Shown one piece after another: positions 1 through 9,033 of a stretch of 64,000 nt of DNA. Below the pieces are notes generated by a model, which was not told the DNA's origin, searched no databases, and saw only the letters and a program-made list of their open reading frames with translations. Position 1 is the stretch's first letter, and every line of letters begins with the position of its first letter. The stretch covers positions 1 through 64,000 of the forward strand of contig NZ_JAATHJ010000019.1 of assembly GCF_012034335.1 (NCBI RefSeq). The letters are read 5' to 3'. The stretch is from Alkalicoccus luteus (GTDB lineage: Bacteria; Bacillota; Bacilli; Bacillales; Salisediminibacteriaceae). Made by a program: the position numbers and the translations under genes.

Positions 1-130
1 GAATCTGGCTAAAGATTCCTGTATTTCAAAAATTGACAGAGAATGATTCATTCTCTTTCCTTCTTCTCGTCTTTTGTTTAGTTTTCAAAGGGCCGTATTG
101 CTTGGCGCCGCTCGTTTTGGCGACTTTTTA
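1..130 (-). other. rRNA operon leader (5' part), running out of the window
   Basis: Read on the minus strand, this segment carries the TTTGAAAACTAAACAA block (74-90) typical of Bacillus rRNA leaders and spacers, which belongs to the antitermination region. It also has a perfect 19-bp palindrome at 38-56 (arms AGAGAATGA/TCATTCTCT). Two strong promoters lie directly upstream. The 16S gene itself would start beyond base 1 and is not in the window. The call rests on recognition of the leader block plus the promoter arrangement. Confidence 0.6.
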
Positions 131-247
131 ATCATAGCATTTATGATGATTAGCCGTCAATAACTTTTTATCAAGAAAAACGCTGTGTTTTCGCGCTCCG
201 TCTTGAGCGACAGTTAATAATATATCACGATAATATCTGGCTCGCAA
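131..247 (-). promoter_or_regulatory. Tandem sigma-A promoters of the rRNA operon
   Basis: Two leftward promoters are readable. The first has -35 TTGCGA (242-247), a 17-bp spacer and -10 TATATT (219-224). The second has -35 TTGACG (155-160), an 18-bp spacer and -10 TATGAT (131-136). Tandem promoters in front of a TTTGAAAACT leader are the usual arrangement of Bacillus rrn operons. Confidence 0.55.
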
Positions 248-687
248 TAGATTATATTATTTTTTTCTACTCTTTTTTGAATGAGTAAATGTTGCCGTTT
301 TGACGACCTTTCATATTCTAATAGCTGTAAGATGGAAAGTCAATAATGATTTAGCAGATTTTCCTTGTACCCTTATGTTTTGTCCAAGAAGGCATTCTAT
401 ACGCTCTTTATCCACAAAAACATATTTCAAGGCTGATGCCACTGGTGAAAGAAGATCTCACTCCTATATTAAATACACTGTTGACACGAGCAGCGATCCG
501 GATAAACAGCCGCAACCTGCAGATTGAAGTTCTTCCGCACAATAAACCAGACTCTTATACAATGCATCGCCTCGTTTACATTTTTACTGTATGATGCTGA
601 ATTAATTCTGCGGGCGACCCACGAAAGCTTTATACCTATGTTTCATCACCCTCATCACCTTCTTCACCTGAATGATGAAAGAAAGAA
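248..687. other. Intergenic region without a recognisable gene
   Basis: AT-rich sequence between the rRNA promoters and bioY. The open frame at 300-527 has no ribosome site and its product resembles nothing I know. I see no terminator or riboswitch here. Confidence 0.5.
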
Positions 688-750
688 TTGACAAAGTTCA
701 GCTTTCGTCTTACTCTTTTGTTAACCTTACATATTTATTTTGGTTAACAA
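688..750 (+). promoter_or_regulatory. bioY promoter with BirA operator
   Basis: A -35 TTGACA (688-693) is followed 17 bp later by a weak -10, TACTCT (711-716). The inverted repeat TTGTTAACC (718-726) / GGTTAACAA (742-750), with perfect 9-bp arms and a 15-bp spacer, matches the Bacillus BirA (biotin repressor) operator. It covers the expected transcription start. bioY should therefore be repressed by biotin-loaded BirA. Confidence 0.9.
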
Positions 751-774
751 ATTATCTTAAAGGAGTGTTTACTA

Positions 775-1356
775 ATGAAGCATTATTCGAAAGCGCGTGC
801 TATCACCTTTGCTGCGATGTTCATTGCGCTGATGGCAATCGGCGCAAACATGGCCGCTATCGTTACAATCGGCGCGGTCCCGCTCACCTTTCAAACAGTC
901 GTCGCAGTTCTCGCCGGTCTTATTTTAGGCAGAAAGCTCGGTACGTTTGCAATTATCGGCTATATTCTGCTCGGTGCCGCAGGTGCTCCAGTGTTTGCTG
1001 GTTTCTCCAGCGGGATGGCGGCACTCGCCTCCCCTACGTTCGGCTTCATTTTATCCTTTCCGGTTATCGCCTTTGTCACAGGGTTGATCTCAGACCGTTC
1101 AGCTTCAAGCACGAAGGCGGTCTACTTCACGGCAGGCCTTGCCGGGCTCGCGGCAAACTATGGAATAGGCGTCCCTTACGTCTACTTACACTCTACGTTT
1201 ATTCTTGGCGTGCCTGATCTTGCGTTTTGGGCAGTCGCTGCCGGGATGATACCTTTTTTCATTAAAGATTTTATTCTCGTGTTCTTCACAGCGGCCCTCG
1301 CTGTCAAACTGAAGCCGCATCACACCTCCAGACCCGCCCTTCGAAAAGCCGCCTGA
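775..1356 (+). CDS. bioY: Biotin transporter BioY (S component of ECF transporter)
   Basis: Substrate-binding membrane component of an energy-coupling factor biotin importer. The 193-residue protein has about six hydrophobic segments and the BioY hallmarks: a small-residue-rich first helix (MAAIVTIGAVPLTFQT), the G-RKLG loop and the GIGVPY segment. Length matches the family. The start at 775 has an AAAGGAG site 9 bp upstream. It is a single-gene unit behind a BirA box, with a shared terminator after it. The ECF ATPases and EcfT are not nearby, so BioY probably uses a shared module encoded elsewhere. Confidence 0.95.
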   Translation: MKHYSKARAITFAAMFIALMAIGANMAAIVTIGAVPLTFQTVVAVLAGLILGRKLGTFAIIGYILLGAAGAPVFAGFSSGMAALASPTFGFILSFPVIAFVTGLISDRSASSTKAVYFTAGLAGLAANYGIGVPYVYLHSTFILGVPDLAFWAVAAGMIPFFIKDFILVFFTAALAVKLKPHHTSRPALRKAA

Positions 1357-1364
1357 ACCAAAAT

Positions 1365-1402
1365 AAAGCCTCGCGTTCCTAAAAGGATCGCGAGGCTTTT
1401 TA
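1365..1402. terminator. Bidirectional terminator between bioY and dctP
   Basis: Stem AAAGCCTCGCG / CGCGAGGCTTT with a 13-nt loop and a T-run on both strands. It serves bioY on plus and the convergent TRAP operon on minus. Confidence 0.85.
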
Positions 1403-1405
1403 CGT

Positions 1406-2575
1406 TTATTCTTCGTCTTCGTTTTCTTCTGTATCGCCATCGGTCTCTGTTGGATCTTCACCGGACATATCCGCAATTTCTTCTTCAAGCATATCGAGGA
1501 TCATTTCACCCTCTTCGCCGCCTTCTTCATCGCGGTAGATGTCTCGAACCGGGATTGCCAACTCACGGAAGGCATCGCGCTCATCTTCAGAAAGCTCGTA
1601 GATTTCAGTTGGGTTCTCATCGTCATCTTCAATTTGAGCGAGAAATTCCTCGTTCTGCTCTTCTTGAATATCAAATCCACGCTGACGCATTTCTTCCGTT
1701 GCTTCATCAATGATATCACGTGTTGCATCATCCAGACCGTTGTAGAAATCCGGGTTAACGGTCGTCATCGTGACATACATGTTGTGATTTGAAATCGTCA
1801 TGTGATCCTGAACTTCGTTAAAGTTTGCGTCTGCAATAAAGAAGATTGGATTCTCCTGCCCATCAACGGCTCCCTGCTGAAGACCTGTGTACAGCTCGCC
1901 CCAGCTCATTGCTGTCGGGCTGGCACCGTAGGCACGGTAGGATTCAAGAATTAAAGGAGATTCCTGTGTACGCATCTGGAATCCCTGAAAGTCATCCGGC
2001 GTGCGCAGCTCTGAGTTACCAGTCCACTGCATAGCACCCTCTGTCCAGAATGAGAGCGGCATTATGCCCTGCTCTTCGTAACGGGCTGCAAGATGCTCGT
2101 TAATTGCTTCTGATTCATTCAGAATATCCTGATTAACTTCCTGATCATCAGTGAAGAGAAACTGAAGTGCGAAAATATTTCCTTCCGGCACAAGCGTACC
2201 CGTGAAACCTGGAGAAATAATAGCAAACTCCACAATGCCGTCCGTCAGCTGTTCAACCTGGTCGACCTCACTGCCGAGTGCACCAAACTCATATACATCA
2301 ATCTCAAGTGCACCATCTGATTTTTCACTGACAAGCTCTGCAAATTCTTCAGCGTAAACGTACTGCACCTGCCCCTGTGTTTCTTCTACGACAAAGCGCC
2401 ACTGCTGCGGCTCAACGTCAGCTGCTTCCCCATCTGCTGCTTCCTCATCTCCGCCGGCATTGTTGTCTGCGCCGTTGTTGTCTTCGTTTACGTTCCCTTC
2501 ATCATTGCCGCCGCAGGCAGCAAGTACAAGACTAAGCGACAGAGCACCTGTAATCAGTCCAGTCTTTTTCATCAT
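1406..2575 (-). CDS. dctP: TRAP transporter solute-binding lipoprotein (DctP family)
   Basis: Extracytoplasmic receptor that delivers a carboxylate-type substrate to the DctQ/DctM membrane pair. The protein has 389 residues. A lipoprotein signal peptide ends in LAAC (Cys21), followed by a Glu/Asp/Asn-rich linker (about 22-50) and then the DctP fold (about 55-350), with the family segment around MRTQESPLILESYRAYGASPTAMSW. The C-terminus ends in an unusually acidic tail of about 30 residues. It is the last gene of dctQ-dctM-dctP. The substrate cannot be read from the sequence. Confidence 0.9.
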   Translation of the reverse strand: MMKKTGLITGALSLSLVLAACGGNDEGNVNEDNNGADNNAGGDEEAADGEAADVEPQQWRFVVEETQGQVQYVYAEEFAELVSEKSDGALEIDVYEFGALGSEVDQVEQLTDGIVEFAIISPGFTGTLVPEGNIFALQFLFTDDQEVNQDILNESEAINEHLAARYEEQGIMPLSFWTEGAMQWTGNSELRTPDDFQGFQMRTQESPLILESYRAYGASPTAMSWGELYTGLQQGAVDGQENPIFFIADANFNEVQDHMTISNHNMYVTMTTVNPDFYNGLDDATRDIIDEATEEMRQRGFDIQEEQNEEFLAQIEDDDENPTEIYELSEDERDAFRELAIPVRDIYRDEEGGEEGEMILDMLEEEIADMSGEDPTETDGDTEENEDEE

Positions 2576-2640
2576 AAAGTAAATACCCCCAAATAAAATG
2601 TAGTTAATATTTTAAAAATACTCCCTGCTCTTCCTGCTGA

Positions 2641-3915
2641 TTAAAAGATATTCAGCAGGAAGAGAGAAATATCTTCAAACAGTATAACAAGCACTGAAAT
2701 AATCAACAGCATGATAATGTAAGGCGGTGTCCCCCTGATAACGTCCAGATAGGACTTGTTGAACACCGCACTGGCGGTGAAGATATCCACCCCGAACGGC
2801 GGCGTAGCCGAACCTAGTGCTGCCTGGAAAACGATAACGACACCGAGGTGAATCGGATCGACTCCTGCAGCTGTTGCGATTGGTGCAAAAATTGGTGTCA
2901 AAATGAGAATGACGACGATCGGGTCGACAAACATACATCCGATAAAGAAAAAGATTGCAACGATAATCAGCACGTTGAGCGCAGTCGGATCCGCCGGCAG
3001 AACGGCGTCTGTCAGCATTCCCGGAATACGGGCAAACGAGATGACCCACGAGAACGCCTGGCCTCCTGCAACGAGCACAAAAACCGCTGCTGTTACAATC
3101 CCGGAAGATAAAGCGATATTCGGTATTTCCGTCAGTTTAATAGAGCGGAAAATGAACACTTCCAGAATCAGTGCGTACAACACGGATACTCCAGCTGCCT
3201 CGGTCGGCGTAAACTGCCCCGTATAAATACCACCGATAATAATGATAGGAAACCCGAGAGGCAGAAGTGCTTTTAAGGTGACGTCCCCTCTGTCTTTCCA
3301 AGGCAGTTTTGGAGCGAGCGGTATGTTAAAAATCTTTGCGTAAATATAAGAATAAACAGCGAAAAAGATAAAAATAAGTACACCAGGTCCGATACCTGCA
3401 ATAAACAGATCCCCTACTGAGGCATCTGCCACGAGTGCATAAATGATCATTCCGATACTTGGCGGAATAAGCAGCGCCACGTCACTCGAGTTAATAATAA
3501 GCGCGATTGCACTGGAATCTTTGTACCCTACCTTCAGCAGACGCTCGCGCATCGGTTTACCGATCGCGACAACAGTCGCCTGGGTTGACCCTGAGATGGA
3601 ACCAAACATCGTACAAGCTGCGGCCGTCGTAATTGCATACCCGCCGCGAAGATGTCCGACGAAGGCGCCAACAAAGTCCAGAAGCTTTTGGGAGGTGCGC
3701 CCTGACGTCATGATGTCTGCCGCGAAGATAAACAGCGGGACGGCAATCAGTACATAGGAAGATATCCCTTCCACCATCTGCTGGATCATGATGGTCGGCT
3801 CAAGTCCATCCATGAAAAAGAGGATGATGATGAGCGGTCCTGCAATGAGCGGTATCATCATTGGAAAGCCCAGCAGGAGCAGAAGCACCATGACCCCTAA
3901 TAATGTCCAAAGCAT
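2641..3915 (-). CDS. dctM: TRAP transporter large permease DctM
   Basis: Main transport subunit of the TRAP system, expected to couple uptake to sodium. The 424-residue protein is hydrophobic throughout, with about 12 membrane segments. It shows DctM family features: a glycine/proline-rich first helix (LLGFPMMIPLIAGP), FGSISGSTQATVVAIG and the late PFGVDIF segment. Length is normal for the family. It lies 30 bp after dctQ and 65 bp before dctP, all leftward. Confidence 0.92.
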   Translation of the reverse strand: MLWTLLGVMVLLLLLGFPMMIPLIAGPLIIILFFMDGLEPTIMIQQMVEGISSYVLIAVPLFIFAADIMTSGRTSQKLLDFVGAFVGHLRGGYAITTAAACTMFGSISGSTQATVVAIGKPMRERLLKVGYKDSSAIALIINSSDVALLIPPSIGMIIYALVADASVGDLFIAGIGPGVLIFIFFAVYSYIYAKIFNIPLAPKLPWKDRGDVTLKALLPLGFPIIIIGGIYTGQFTPTEAAGVSVLYALILEVFIFRSIKLTEIPNIALSSGIVTAAVFVLVAGGQAFSWVISFARIPGMLTDAVLPADPTALNVLIIVAIFFFIGCMFVDPIVVILILTPIFAPIATAAGVDPIHLGVVIVFQAALGSATPPFGVDIFTASAVFNKSYLDVIRGTPPYIIMLLIISVLVILFEDISLFLLNIF

Positions 3916-3945
3916 AGCATGTTCCTCTCTGCCTCTTATGCGGCT

Positions 3946-4524
3946 TTACTGTTCACTATAGTCTTTTTTGTCCTGGGCAAGATAGATTTCTTTATTAACG
4001 AGGTTAATCCACATATTCCGTAAAAACTGAATCCCTCCGAGGAAGCATCCGATTGGAATAGCGACTACCATCAGCCAGAAAGGAAATCCGATTGCAGCAG
4101 TCGTTCTCCCGCTAACGTAAATACCGTGCGTGTAAAGTACCGCATAGTATCCGACTGCAAACAGAACGATTGCAGTAACAAACGGAATGATGATAGCAAG
4201 GGTTTTCTTAACTTTCCGAGGTGAAAGATCAAAAAATGCCGACATGCTGATATGCCGTCCCTTACGTGCGGCATAGCTGATTCCAATAAAGCTCGCCACG
4301 ATAACAGAAAGTCTGCTCAGCTCTGCTGCAAAAAACCAGCTGTCTCCTGTGACCATCCGGTAAATAACATTTCCAAACGTCAGGACGGAAATCGCAATAA
4401 TCGACCACTTCAAAATGAACAGTTCAACCGAATGGAGCGCCGAGTCCAGAAAGAGCAGTCCTTTTCGCACCACTCCCCACACTGCTATCAATGCAGCTCC
4501 AAGCCATTGCATACCCTTTTTCAA
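3946..4524 (-). CDS. dctQ: TRAP transporter small permease DctQ
   Basis: Small membrane subunit that pairs with DctM. Four hydrophobic segments are visible, with a conserved middle (SRLSVIVASFIGISYAARKGRHISM). I prefer a TTG start at 4524, because AGAAGGGGGG lies 7 bp before it and the product then starts MKKGMQWLG. An in-frame ATG at 4554 gives 10 extra residues but has no ribosome site. First gene of the TRAP operon. Confidence 0.85.
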   Translation of the reverse strand: MKKGMQWLGAALIAVWGVVRKGLLFLDSALHSVELFILKWSIIAISVLTFGNVIYRMVTGDSWFFAAELSRLSVIVASFIGISYAARKGRHISMSAFFDLSPRKVKKTLAIIIPFVTAIVLFAVGYYAVLYTHGIYVSGRTTAAIGFPFWLMVVAIPIGCFLGGIQFLRNMWINLVNKEIYLAQDKKDYSEQ

Positions 4525-4554
4525 ATGCCCATCCCCCCTTCTACTTTCATGCAT

Positions 4555-4976
4555 AGTATTTCGCTCTGGAGCTCCCTATTTCCTTCTAAAAAGAAGAAAG
4601 GAAACAAGTTTGATGTTGTTTCCTTTAAACTCACGGTACCTATATAGTATGTAGAGCATGCCCGAAAGTACCGTCAGTACTCCTATTAAATAGGATAATA
4701 CAAGCCTGTCGACACCACAAAATCGGTATGTCGCGTTTTTCAGCCAAATTACCTGCTCAGAACGACTTACGATGAGACATCTGTCCACAACGTACAATTC
4801 AGGCACATGCCGCCTTGATTGCCAAATTCCCGATCTGACATCTTTTTAAACATTTGTTCCGCATTCTTCGTTTTTTGATCAATCAAAGAAAGCCTCGTTT
4901 TTGCACAGGGCCCTTGTGGTATACTAAACTGTACAAAGTCCAGCGATGCTGAAACGGAGAAAGGACGATCCGCCCG
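4555..4976. other. Divergent intergenic region between dctQ and yuiD
   Basis: It holds a perfect 11-bp inverted repeat, AAAGGAAACAA (4597-4607) / TTGTTTCCTTT (4616-4626), 70-100 bp before dctQ, possibly an operator. An extended -10 for yuiD, TGGTATACT, lies at 4917-4925. A 76-codon minus-strand frame (4576-4806, GTG start) encodes one hydrophobic segment, but its AAGGCGG is too close to the start and the inverted repeat lies inside it, so I do not call it a gene. Confidence 0.4.
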
Positions 4977-5456
4977 ATGGAGTTTTTCGCAAATATCCCG
5001 CTGTTAATCGCACTCTTTACAATCGGATTCGCGCAGTTTATTAAAGTGCCGCTGCAGTACATTGCCACACGTAAAGTCGAGTGGGAGCTCTTAACGAGTA
5101 CAGGCGGCATGCCGAGTTCGCATTCCGGGGCTGTAACCGCCCTGGCTACCGCTTTGGCTATTGAATACGGGTTCGATTCCCCCTACTTTGCTATTTCAGC
5201 AATTTTTGGCATTATCGTCATGTTTGACGCAACAGGAATTCGACGCCACGCTGGTTATCAGGCTACTGTCGTGAATCAGCTTGTAACCGATTTTAATAAG
5301 TTCAGCGAGGAAATGAAGCATTGGCCTGATAAGCAGGCTGAAGAGAAGCGGAACGAACTGAAAGAACTTCTCGGCCATCAGCCGATCGAAGTATTTTTCG
5401 GTGGCTTGCTCGGGGTTGTCATCTCAATTACATTTTACATGATCTTCCCGGTATAA
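4977..5456 (+). CDS. yuiD: Divergent PAP2 family membrane protein YuiD
   Basis: DUF212 (divergent PAP2) membrane protein of unproven function. The 159-residue protein has a phosphatase-like GGMPSSHSGAVTALA motif (about 43-57), a MFDATGIRRHAG motif (about 83-94) and about four hydrophobic segments. Both motifs are family hallmarks resembling the PAP2 active-site histidine regions. The start has GGAGAAAGG upstream. Its neighbours yuiB and yuiA, here convergent, match B. subtilis. Confidence 0.9.
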   Translation: MEFFANIPLLIALFTIGFAQFIKVPLQYIATRKVEWELLTSTGGMPSSHSGAVTALATALAIEYGFDSPYFAISAIFGIIVMFDATGIRRHAGYQATVVNQLVTDFNKFSEEMKHWPDKQAEEKRNELKELLGHQPIEVFFGGLLGVVISITFYMIFPV

Positions 5457-5487
5457 AAGAGCCGCAGTATATGCACATCTAATAAAA

Positions 5488-5517
5488 ACGGACCGGGCAG
5501 CCGCCCGATCCGTTTTT
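5488..5517. terminator. Bidirectional terminator between yuiD and yuiB
   Basis: GC-rich stem ACGGA-CGGGC / GCCCG-TCCGT with one internal mismatch, T6 on plus and an A-run before it. Confidence 0.8.
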
Positions 5518-5524
5518 TGTGCAT

Positions 5525-5845
5525 TTAAAACATCTGGTAACCTCTCACCCGCAGCATACGAATCGCAATACCGGCCAGAATGGCGCCGATCATCCCTGCT
5601 GACAGAATAACAATGTCGGACAGTGCCAGCGAAGCCAGGCTGCCCCCGACACTTGACAGCGTATTAACCGGTGACGTAAATACACTGAAAAAACCGATAT
5701 CCGTAACAAGAAAAATGATGACAATCGGGTAAAGCACAGCCATCACCCACGTGGAACGGAGAAGCATATTCAAAATAAAGCCAATTCCAAAAAACAAAAC
5801 AAAATAGAGCAGAACAGCAATAATGAGCTGTGGAATGGATAGCAC
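5525..5845 (-). CDS. yuiB: Small membrane protein YuiB
   Basis: Conserved Bacillaceae membrane protein of unknown role, 106 residues with three hydrophobic segments, including FVLFFGIGFILNMLLRSTWVMAVLYP-type sequence. I place the start at GTG 5845 because AAAGGGGAA lies 7 bp upstream and the product then begins at the conserved SIPQLII. The longer frame reaching 5905 lacks a site. It follows yuiA, probably in one transcript. Confidence 0.8.
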   Translation of the reverse strand: MLSIPQLIIAVLLYFVLFFGIGFILNMLLRSTWVMAVLYPIVIIFLVTDIGFFSVFTSPVNTLSSVGGSLASLALSDIVILSAGMIGAILAGIAIRMLRVRGYQMF

Positions 5846-5916
5846 GGTGATGTTCCCCTTTCTTTCAGTCAGAATCAGTGTACTGAATCGAAAGCGAAAC
5901 GTCAATCACCAGCTAC

Positions 5917-6045
5917 TTATTGAGGTCTTCCGGACCCCCCGCAGGCTGGACACGTTTCCGTACCGCCAAGCAGCAGCTGATAATATCCTTTACCCGAGCA
6001 ATATGGACACTGCGTTCGTTTCGTATGCTTACGCTGGTACATCAT
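5917..6045 (-). CDS. yuiA: YuiA, 42-residue double-CxxC zinc-finger-like protein
   Basis: The frame is short (42 residues), beginning MMYQRKHTKRTQ. It carries two CxxCxGxG-type motifs, CPYCSGKG and CPACGGSG, like half of a DnaJ zinc domain, so it probably binds one zinc ion. An AAAAGGAGAG site lies 4-8 bp before the first ATG. The position next to yuiB matches B. subtilis yuiA. Function unknown. Confidence 0.85.
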   Translation of the reverse strand: MMYQRKHTKRTQCPYCSGKGYYQLLLGGTETCPACGGSGRPQ

Positions 6046-6062
6046 CTATCTCTCCTTTTATA

Positions 6063-6103
6063 ATTATCTGATATTTCTGATAATATATCAGATAATCTGA
6101 CAA
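6063..6103 (-). promoter_or_regulatory. Inverted repeat in front of yuiA
   Basis: Perfect 11-bp arms ATTATCTGATA (6063-6073) and TATCAGATAAT (6086-6096) with a 12-bp spacer, starting 18 bp upstream of the yuiA start. A -35-like TTGTCA (6098-6103) abuts it. It could be an operator or a leader hairpin. The regulator is unknown. Confidence 0.5.
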
Positions 6104-6286
6104 AGACAAAACTTCTTTATCGCTTAAAAGCGTTCATGTAAGCGTAATCATCATTCTTTTCCTGCAACATAATAGTTTTTTCGCATATTTTCACGTTATT
6201 TCCGTTTAGCTTTCCACAGCGATTGTTGCCTTGGTGTCAGGAAAGTGCCATTCCGGCTGATGAAAAGCTTTGCCCCTGCCTCACGT

Positions 6287-6319
6287 AAAAAAGGGCTGCC
6301 CGTCTGGCGGACAGCCCTT
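6287..6319 (-). terminator. Terminator of yumB
   Basis: Minus-strand stem AAGGGCTG-CCG / CGG-CAGCCCTT followed by T6, 16 bp after the yumB stop. Confidence 0.8.
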
Positions 6320-6334
6320 CTGCTTGTATATTGT

Positions 6335-7543
6335 TTAGAACATTTTAAGCTTTCCTTTTTTAATGACAAGCGGCATGCCGCCAAGAAGGAACAGATAGTG
6401 GTTATCGATCATCTTTTTCACAACAGATGCCGAATTGCCGTAAATTTTACGCTTGCCTACCACACCGATCGCTTCTTTTCCGCCGAGTGAGGCTACGGTT
6501 CCTTTTATGTCAGGCTTAAATGTCTCAAGCTCTTTCTTTCCTTCAACGAGTGCCTTCAGGTTGTTCGCAGTCGTGTATGCCTGCTGAATCGCAATCTGGG
6601 CTGTTGGAGGGTAAGGCCGCTCTGTTTCTTCATTGATAATAAGCGCGCAGTCGCCGATAACGAAAATGTCATCGTTCTCCGGGCTTCGGAGATCGTCTGT
6701 TACTTTAATACGGCCGCGCATTGCATCGAATCCGGAATTGTCTACCACAGGGTTGCCGCGCACGCCCGTCGTCCAGACAATTGTATTCGTTTTGATTTCA
6801 GAATCATCGTTGAGTACAACGCTGTTTTCGCGTACTTCCTTAATCGGCGTATTGATCATGAATTCCACACCGCGGGACTCCAGTACGTTCATCGCGTACT
6901 CAACCAGCTCTTCATCAAAGCCTGGAAGTGCTGTCGGTGCTGCCTCTACTGAAATCAGGCGGACCTTGTCGCGCGGAATGTCGTATTCTTCACAGAGCTC
7001 AGGAATTCTGTCCGTCATTTCTCCGACAAATTCGATTCCGGTGAAGCCTGCGCCTGCAACAACGAATGTCAGTGTTTCATCAAATTTCTCATCCTGCTTG
7101 TTGTAGCTCGCAAACTGATAATCAATGTGCTCTTTAATGAGACGGACAGAGTTCACGCTGCGAATGGAAAAGGCGTGTTCCTGGACACCCGGGATACCGA
7201 ACGTTTCCGGTATGGAACCGAGGCCTAATACAAGATAATCGTAATCAAGTACAGAGTCCTTTAATACTACTTTCTTTTCGTCGCGCTTAATTTCCACGAC
7301 AGAATCTTTAATAAAGTTAATCTTTTTCGTATCAATAACGTCATCGATCTTCATGCGAGTCTGGTCATGATGCATCGTTCCTGCTGCCGGTTCGTGCAGC
7401 CACGTCGTCTGATAATGGTAGTTATGCTTGTTAACAAGCGTAACTTCCGCATCTTTTACGACCGTTGATTTCTGCAGGCGGGCTGCTACGATCATACCGC
7501 CGTACCCGGCACCGAGAATGACTATTTTCGGCTTACTCTTCAT
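6335..7543 (-). CDS. yumB: Type II NADH dehydrogenase-like protein YumB
   Basis: Single-subunit, non-proton-pumping NADH:quinone oxidoreductase family, a peripheral membrane flavoprotein. It has an FAD-binding GAGYGGMIVAARL near the N-terminus, an NAD-binding VVAGAGFTGIEF in the middle, a late FVIGDCA flavin motif and PPTAQIAIQQA quinone-site residues. About 402 residues is normal. ATG 7543 is preferred over GTG 7552 because GGAG then sits 8 bp upstream. It is divergent from yumC, as in Bacillus. Confidence 0.9.
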   Translation of the reverse strand: MKSKPKIVILGAGYGGMIVAARLQKSTVVKDAEVTLVNKHNYHYQTTWLHEPAAGTMHHDQTRMKIDDVIDTKKINFIKDSVVEIKRDEKKVVLKDSVLDYDYLVLGLGSIPETFGIPGVQEHAFSIRSVNSVRLIKEHIDYQFASYNKQDEKFDETLTFVVAGAGFTGIEFVGEMTDRIPELCEEYDIPRDKVRLISVEAAPTALPGFDEELVEYAMNVLESRGVEFMINTPIKEVRENSVVLNDDSEIKTNTIVWTTGVRGNPVVDNSGFDAMRGRIKVTDDLRSPENDDIFVIGDCALIINEETERPYPPTAQIAIQQAYTTANNLKALVEGKKELETFKPDIKGTVASLGGKEAIGVVGKRKIYGNSASVVKKMIDNHYLFLLGGMPLVIKKGKLKMF

Positions 7544-7614
7544 TCCACTCACTCCAGTCGAATAATTTACAGCTTCATCTCCCGCTCTGCAAGTAAGAGA
7601 AGAAGATCAATAGA

Positions 7615-7734
7615 ATGTGATTTTATTCACGTACTATGGCAAAAAGAAACGCAGTTGAAGATGAGCTGCACGTGATTCATCCATGTTAAGGTAAAACCCT
7701 CTACAATCATAGGACGTTTAAAGCCGCATTTCAA
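7615..7734 (-). promoter_or_regulatory. yumB promoter with a possible Rex site
   Basis: A minus-strand promoter, TTGAAA (7729-7734), 17-bp spacer and TATGAT (7706-7711), is clear. Downstream, 7615-7632 reads ATGTGATTTTATTCACGT, resembling the Rex operator (consensus TTGTGA-N6-TCACAA). Rex control of NADH dehydrogenases is known in Firmicutes. The operator call is an inference from an imperfect match. Confidence 0.5.
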
Positions 7735-7895
7735 CTACTTTTTGAACATTGTCTGAACTATTTCATCTATAGTGTCTATTCTAACGTTTCCGGCTTGTTC
7801 GTTCAAGAAAAGCGCTGTTTTGCAGGCAGGCGCCTTTTCTTTCATCCGCATAGCGTCTATAATAGGTTCGTACAATCAATAACACGGAGGTGCTG

Positions 7896-8897
7896 ATGAA
7901 CGTGTCACACGAACGGGAAGTATATGATATAACGATAATCGGCGGCGGCCCCGTCGGATTATATACGGCATTTTATGCAGGACTTCGACAAATGAACGTG
8001 AAGATCATTGAAGCCATGCCACAGCTCGGCGGACAGCTGTCCGCGCTGTATCCGGAAAAGTACATTTATGATGTTGCCGGATATCCGAAAGTCCGTGCTC
8101 AGGAACTTGTCGATAACTTAACAGACCAGGCAATGCAGTTCGATCCGGAGGTTGTTCTTGATCAGTCTGTACAGGACATTGAGAAGGATGCTGAAGGAAT
8201 CTTTACACTTCGCACGGATAAAGAGGAACATTATACGAAAACAGTCGTTATTGCAGCAGGAGTGGGTGCCTTCCAGCCGCGCCGCCTGAAAATCGAAGGT
8301 GCCGAGCAGTTTGAGGATGCTAACCTGCACTACTTTGTTAACGATATTAATCAATTTGCAGGTGACCGCGTTGTGCTTGCCGGCGGTGGAGATTCAGCCG
8401 TTGACTGGACGCTGATGCTCGAGGATATTGCTGAAGAGGTCACGATTGTCCATCGGCGCGATAAGTTCCGGGCGCATGAGCACAGTGTCAGCCAGATGGA
8501 GGATTCCGAGAAAATCAACATCAAAACTCCGTTCAGCGTGGAAGAGCTGCATGTAGAAGACGGAAAGATCAAGAGCGTTACGCTCAAGCATAAAGACGGC
8601 GAAGTTACGGAGCAGGTCGATATTGATTCGCTCATCGTCAACTACGGATTCGTTTCAAACCTCGGTCCGATCAAAACGTGGGGGCTGAATATTGAAAAGA
8701 ATTCAATCGTCGTCGATTCCAATACAGAGACAAATATCGAAGGCATCTACGGTGTCGGTGACATCGTCACGTATGACGGCAAAGCGAAGCTGATCGCCAC
8801 AGGCTTTGGGGAAGCCCCTACCGCGGTAAACAAGGCGAAGGTGCTAGTAGACCCGAAAGCGAAAGCGACAGCCGGCCACAGCACAAGCCTCTTTTAA
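7896..8897 (+). CDS. yumC: Ferredoxin/flavodoxin-NADP+ reductase YumC
   Basis: Thioredoxin-reductase-type ferredoxin:NADP+ oxidoreductase that lacks a redox CxxC. The 333-residue protein has an FAD motif [16 protein letters not shown] at the start, the [22 protein letters not shown] block, a second nucleotide motif [11 protein letters not shown], the [12 protein letters not shown] segment expected for NADPH binding, and a C-terminal [12 protein letters not shown]. It closely follows the B. subtilis YumC pattern. ATG 7896 has GGAGG 5 bp upstream. A TATAAT -10 lies at 7858-7863. Confidence 0.95.
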   Translation: MNVSHEREVYDITIIGGGPVGLYTAFYAGLRQMNVKIIEAMPQLGGQLSALYPEKYIYDVAGYPKVRAQELVDNLTDQAMQFDPEVVLDQSVQDIEKDAEGIFTLRTDKEEHYTKTVVIAAGVGAFQPRRLKIEGAEQFEDANLHYFVNDINQFAGDRVVLAGGGDSAVDWTLMLEDIAEEVTIVHRRDKFRAHEHSVSQMEDSEKINIKTPFSVEELHVEDGKIKSVTLKHKDGEVTEQVDIDSLIVNYGFVSNLGPIKTWGLNIEKNSIVVDSNTETNIEGIYGVGDIVTYDGKAKLIATGFGEAPTAVNKAKVLVDPKAKATAGHSTSLF

Positions 8898-8906
8898 CAA
8901 AATTCG

Positions 8907-8935
8907 AACCCGCCTATAGTCAGGGCGGGTTTTTT
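8907..8935 (+). terminator. Terminator of yumC
   Basis: Stem AACCCGCC / GGCGGGTT with T6. Confidence 0.85.
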
Positions 8936-9002
8936 ATTTGTTGAACAGACGCTCTTCACATCGGAGCCAAACTCTGTAGCAGCTATACCGTCTTCGCACT
9001 AA

Positions 9003-9033
9003 AAAGAGCGATTCCAGTTTGGAATCGCTCTTC
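9003..9033. repeat. Target-site duplication, distal copy (terminator hairpin of erpA)
   Basis: A 31-bp segment identical to 9562-9592. It is a hairpin with arms AAGAGCGATTCCA / TGGAATCGCTCTT and lies immediately outside the left end of element copy 1. On minus, this copy is followed by the original-looking T5 tail. Confidence 0.85.

Noticed and set aside
300-527. 75-codon frame near the left edge
   Set aside because: No ribosome site and no recognisable sequence.
4576-4806. 76-codon minus-strand frame with one hydrophobic segment
   Set aside because: GTG start with a site too close, and a perfect inverted repeat inside it; more likely regulatory DNA before dctQ.
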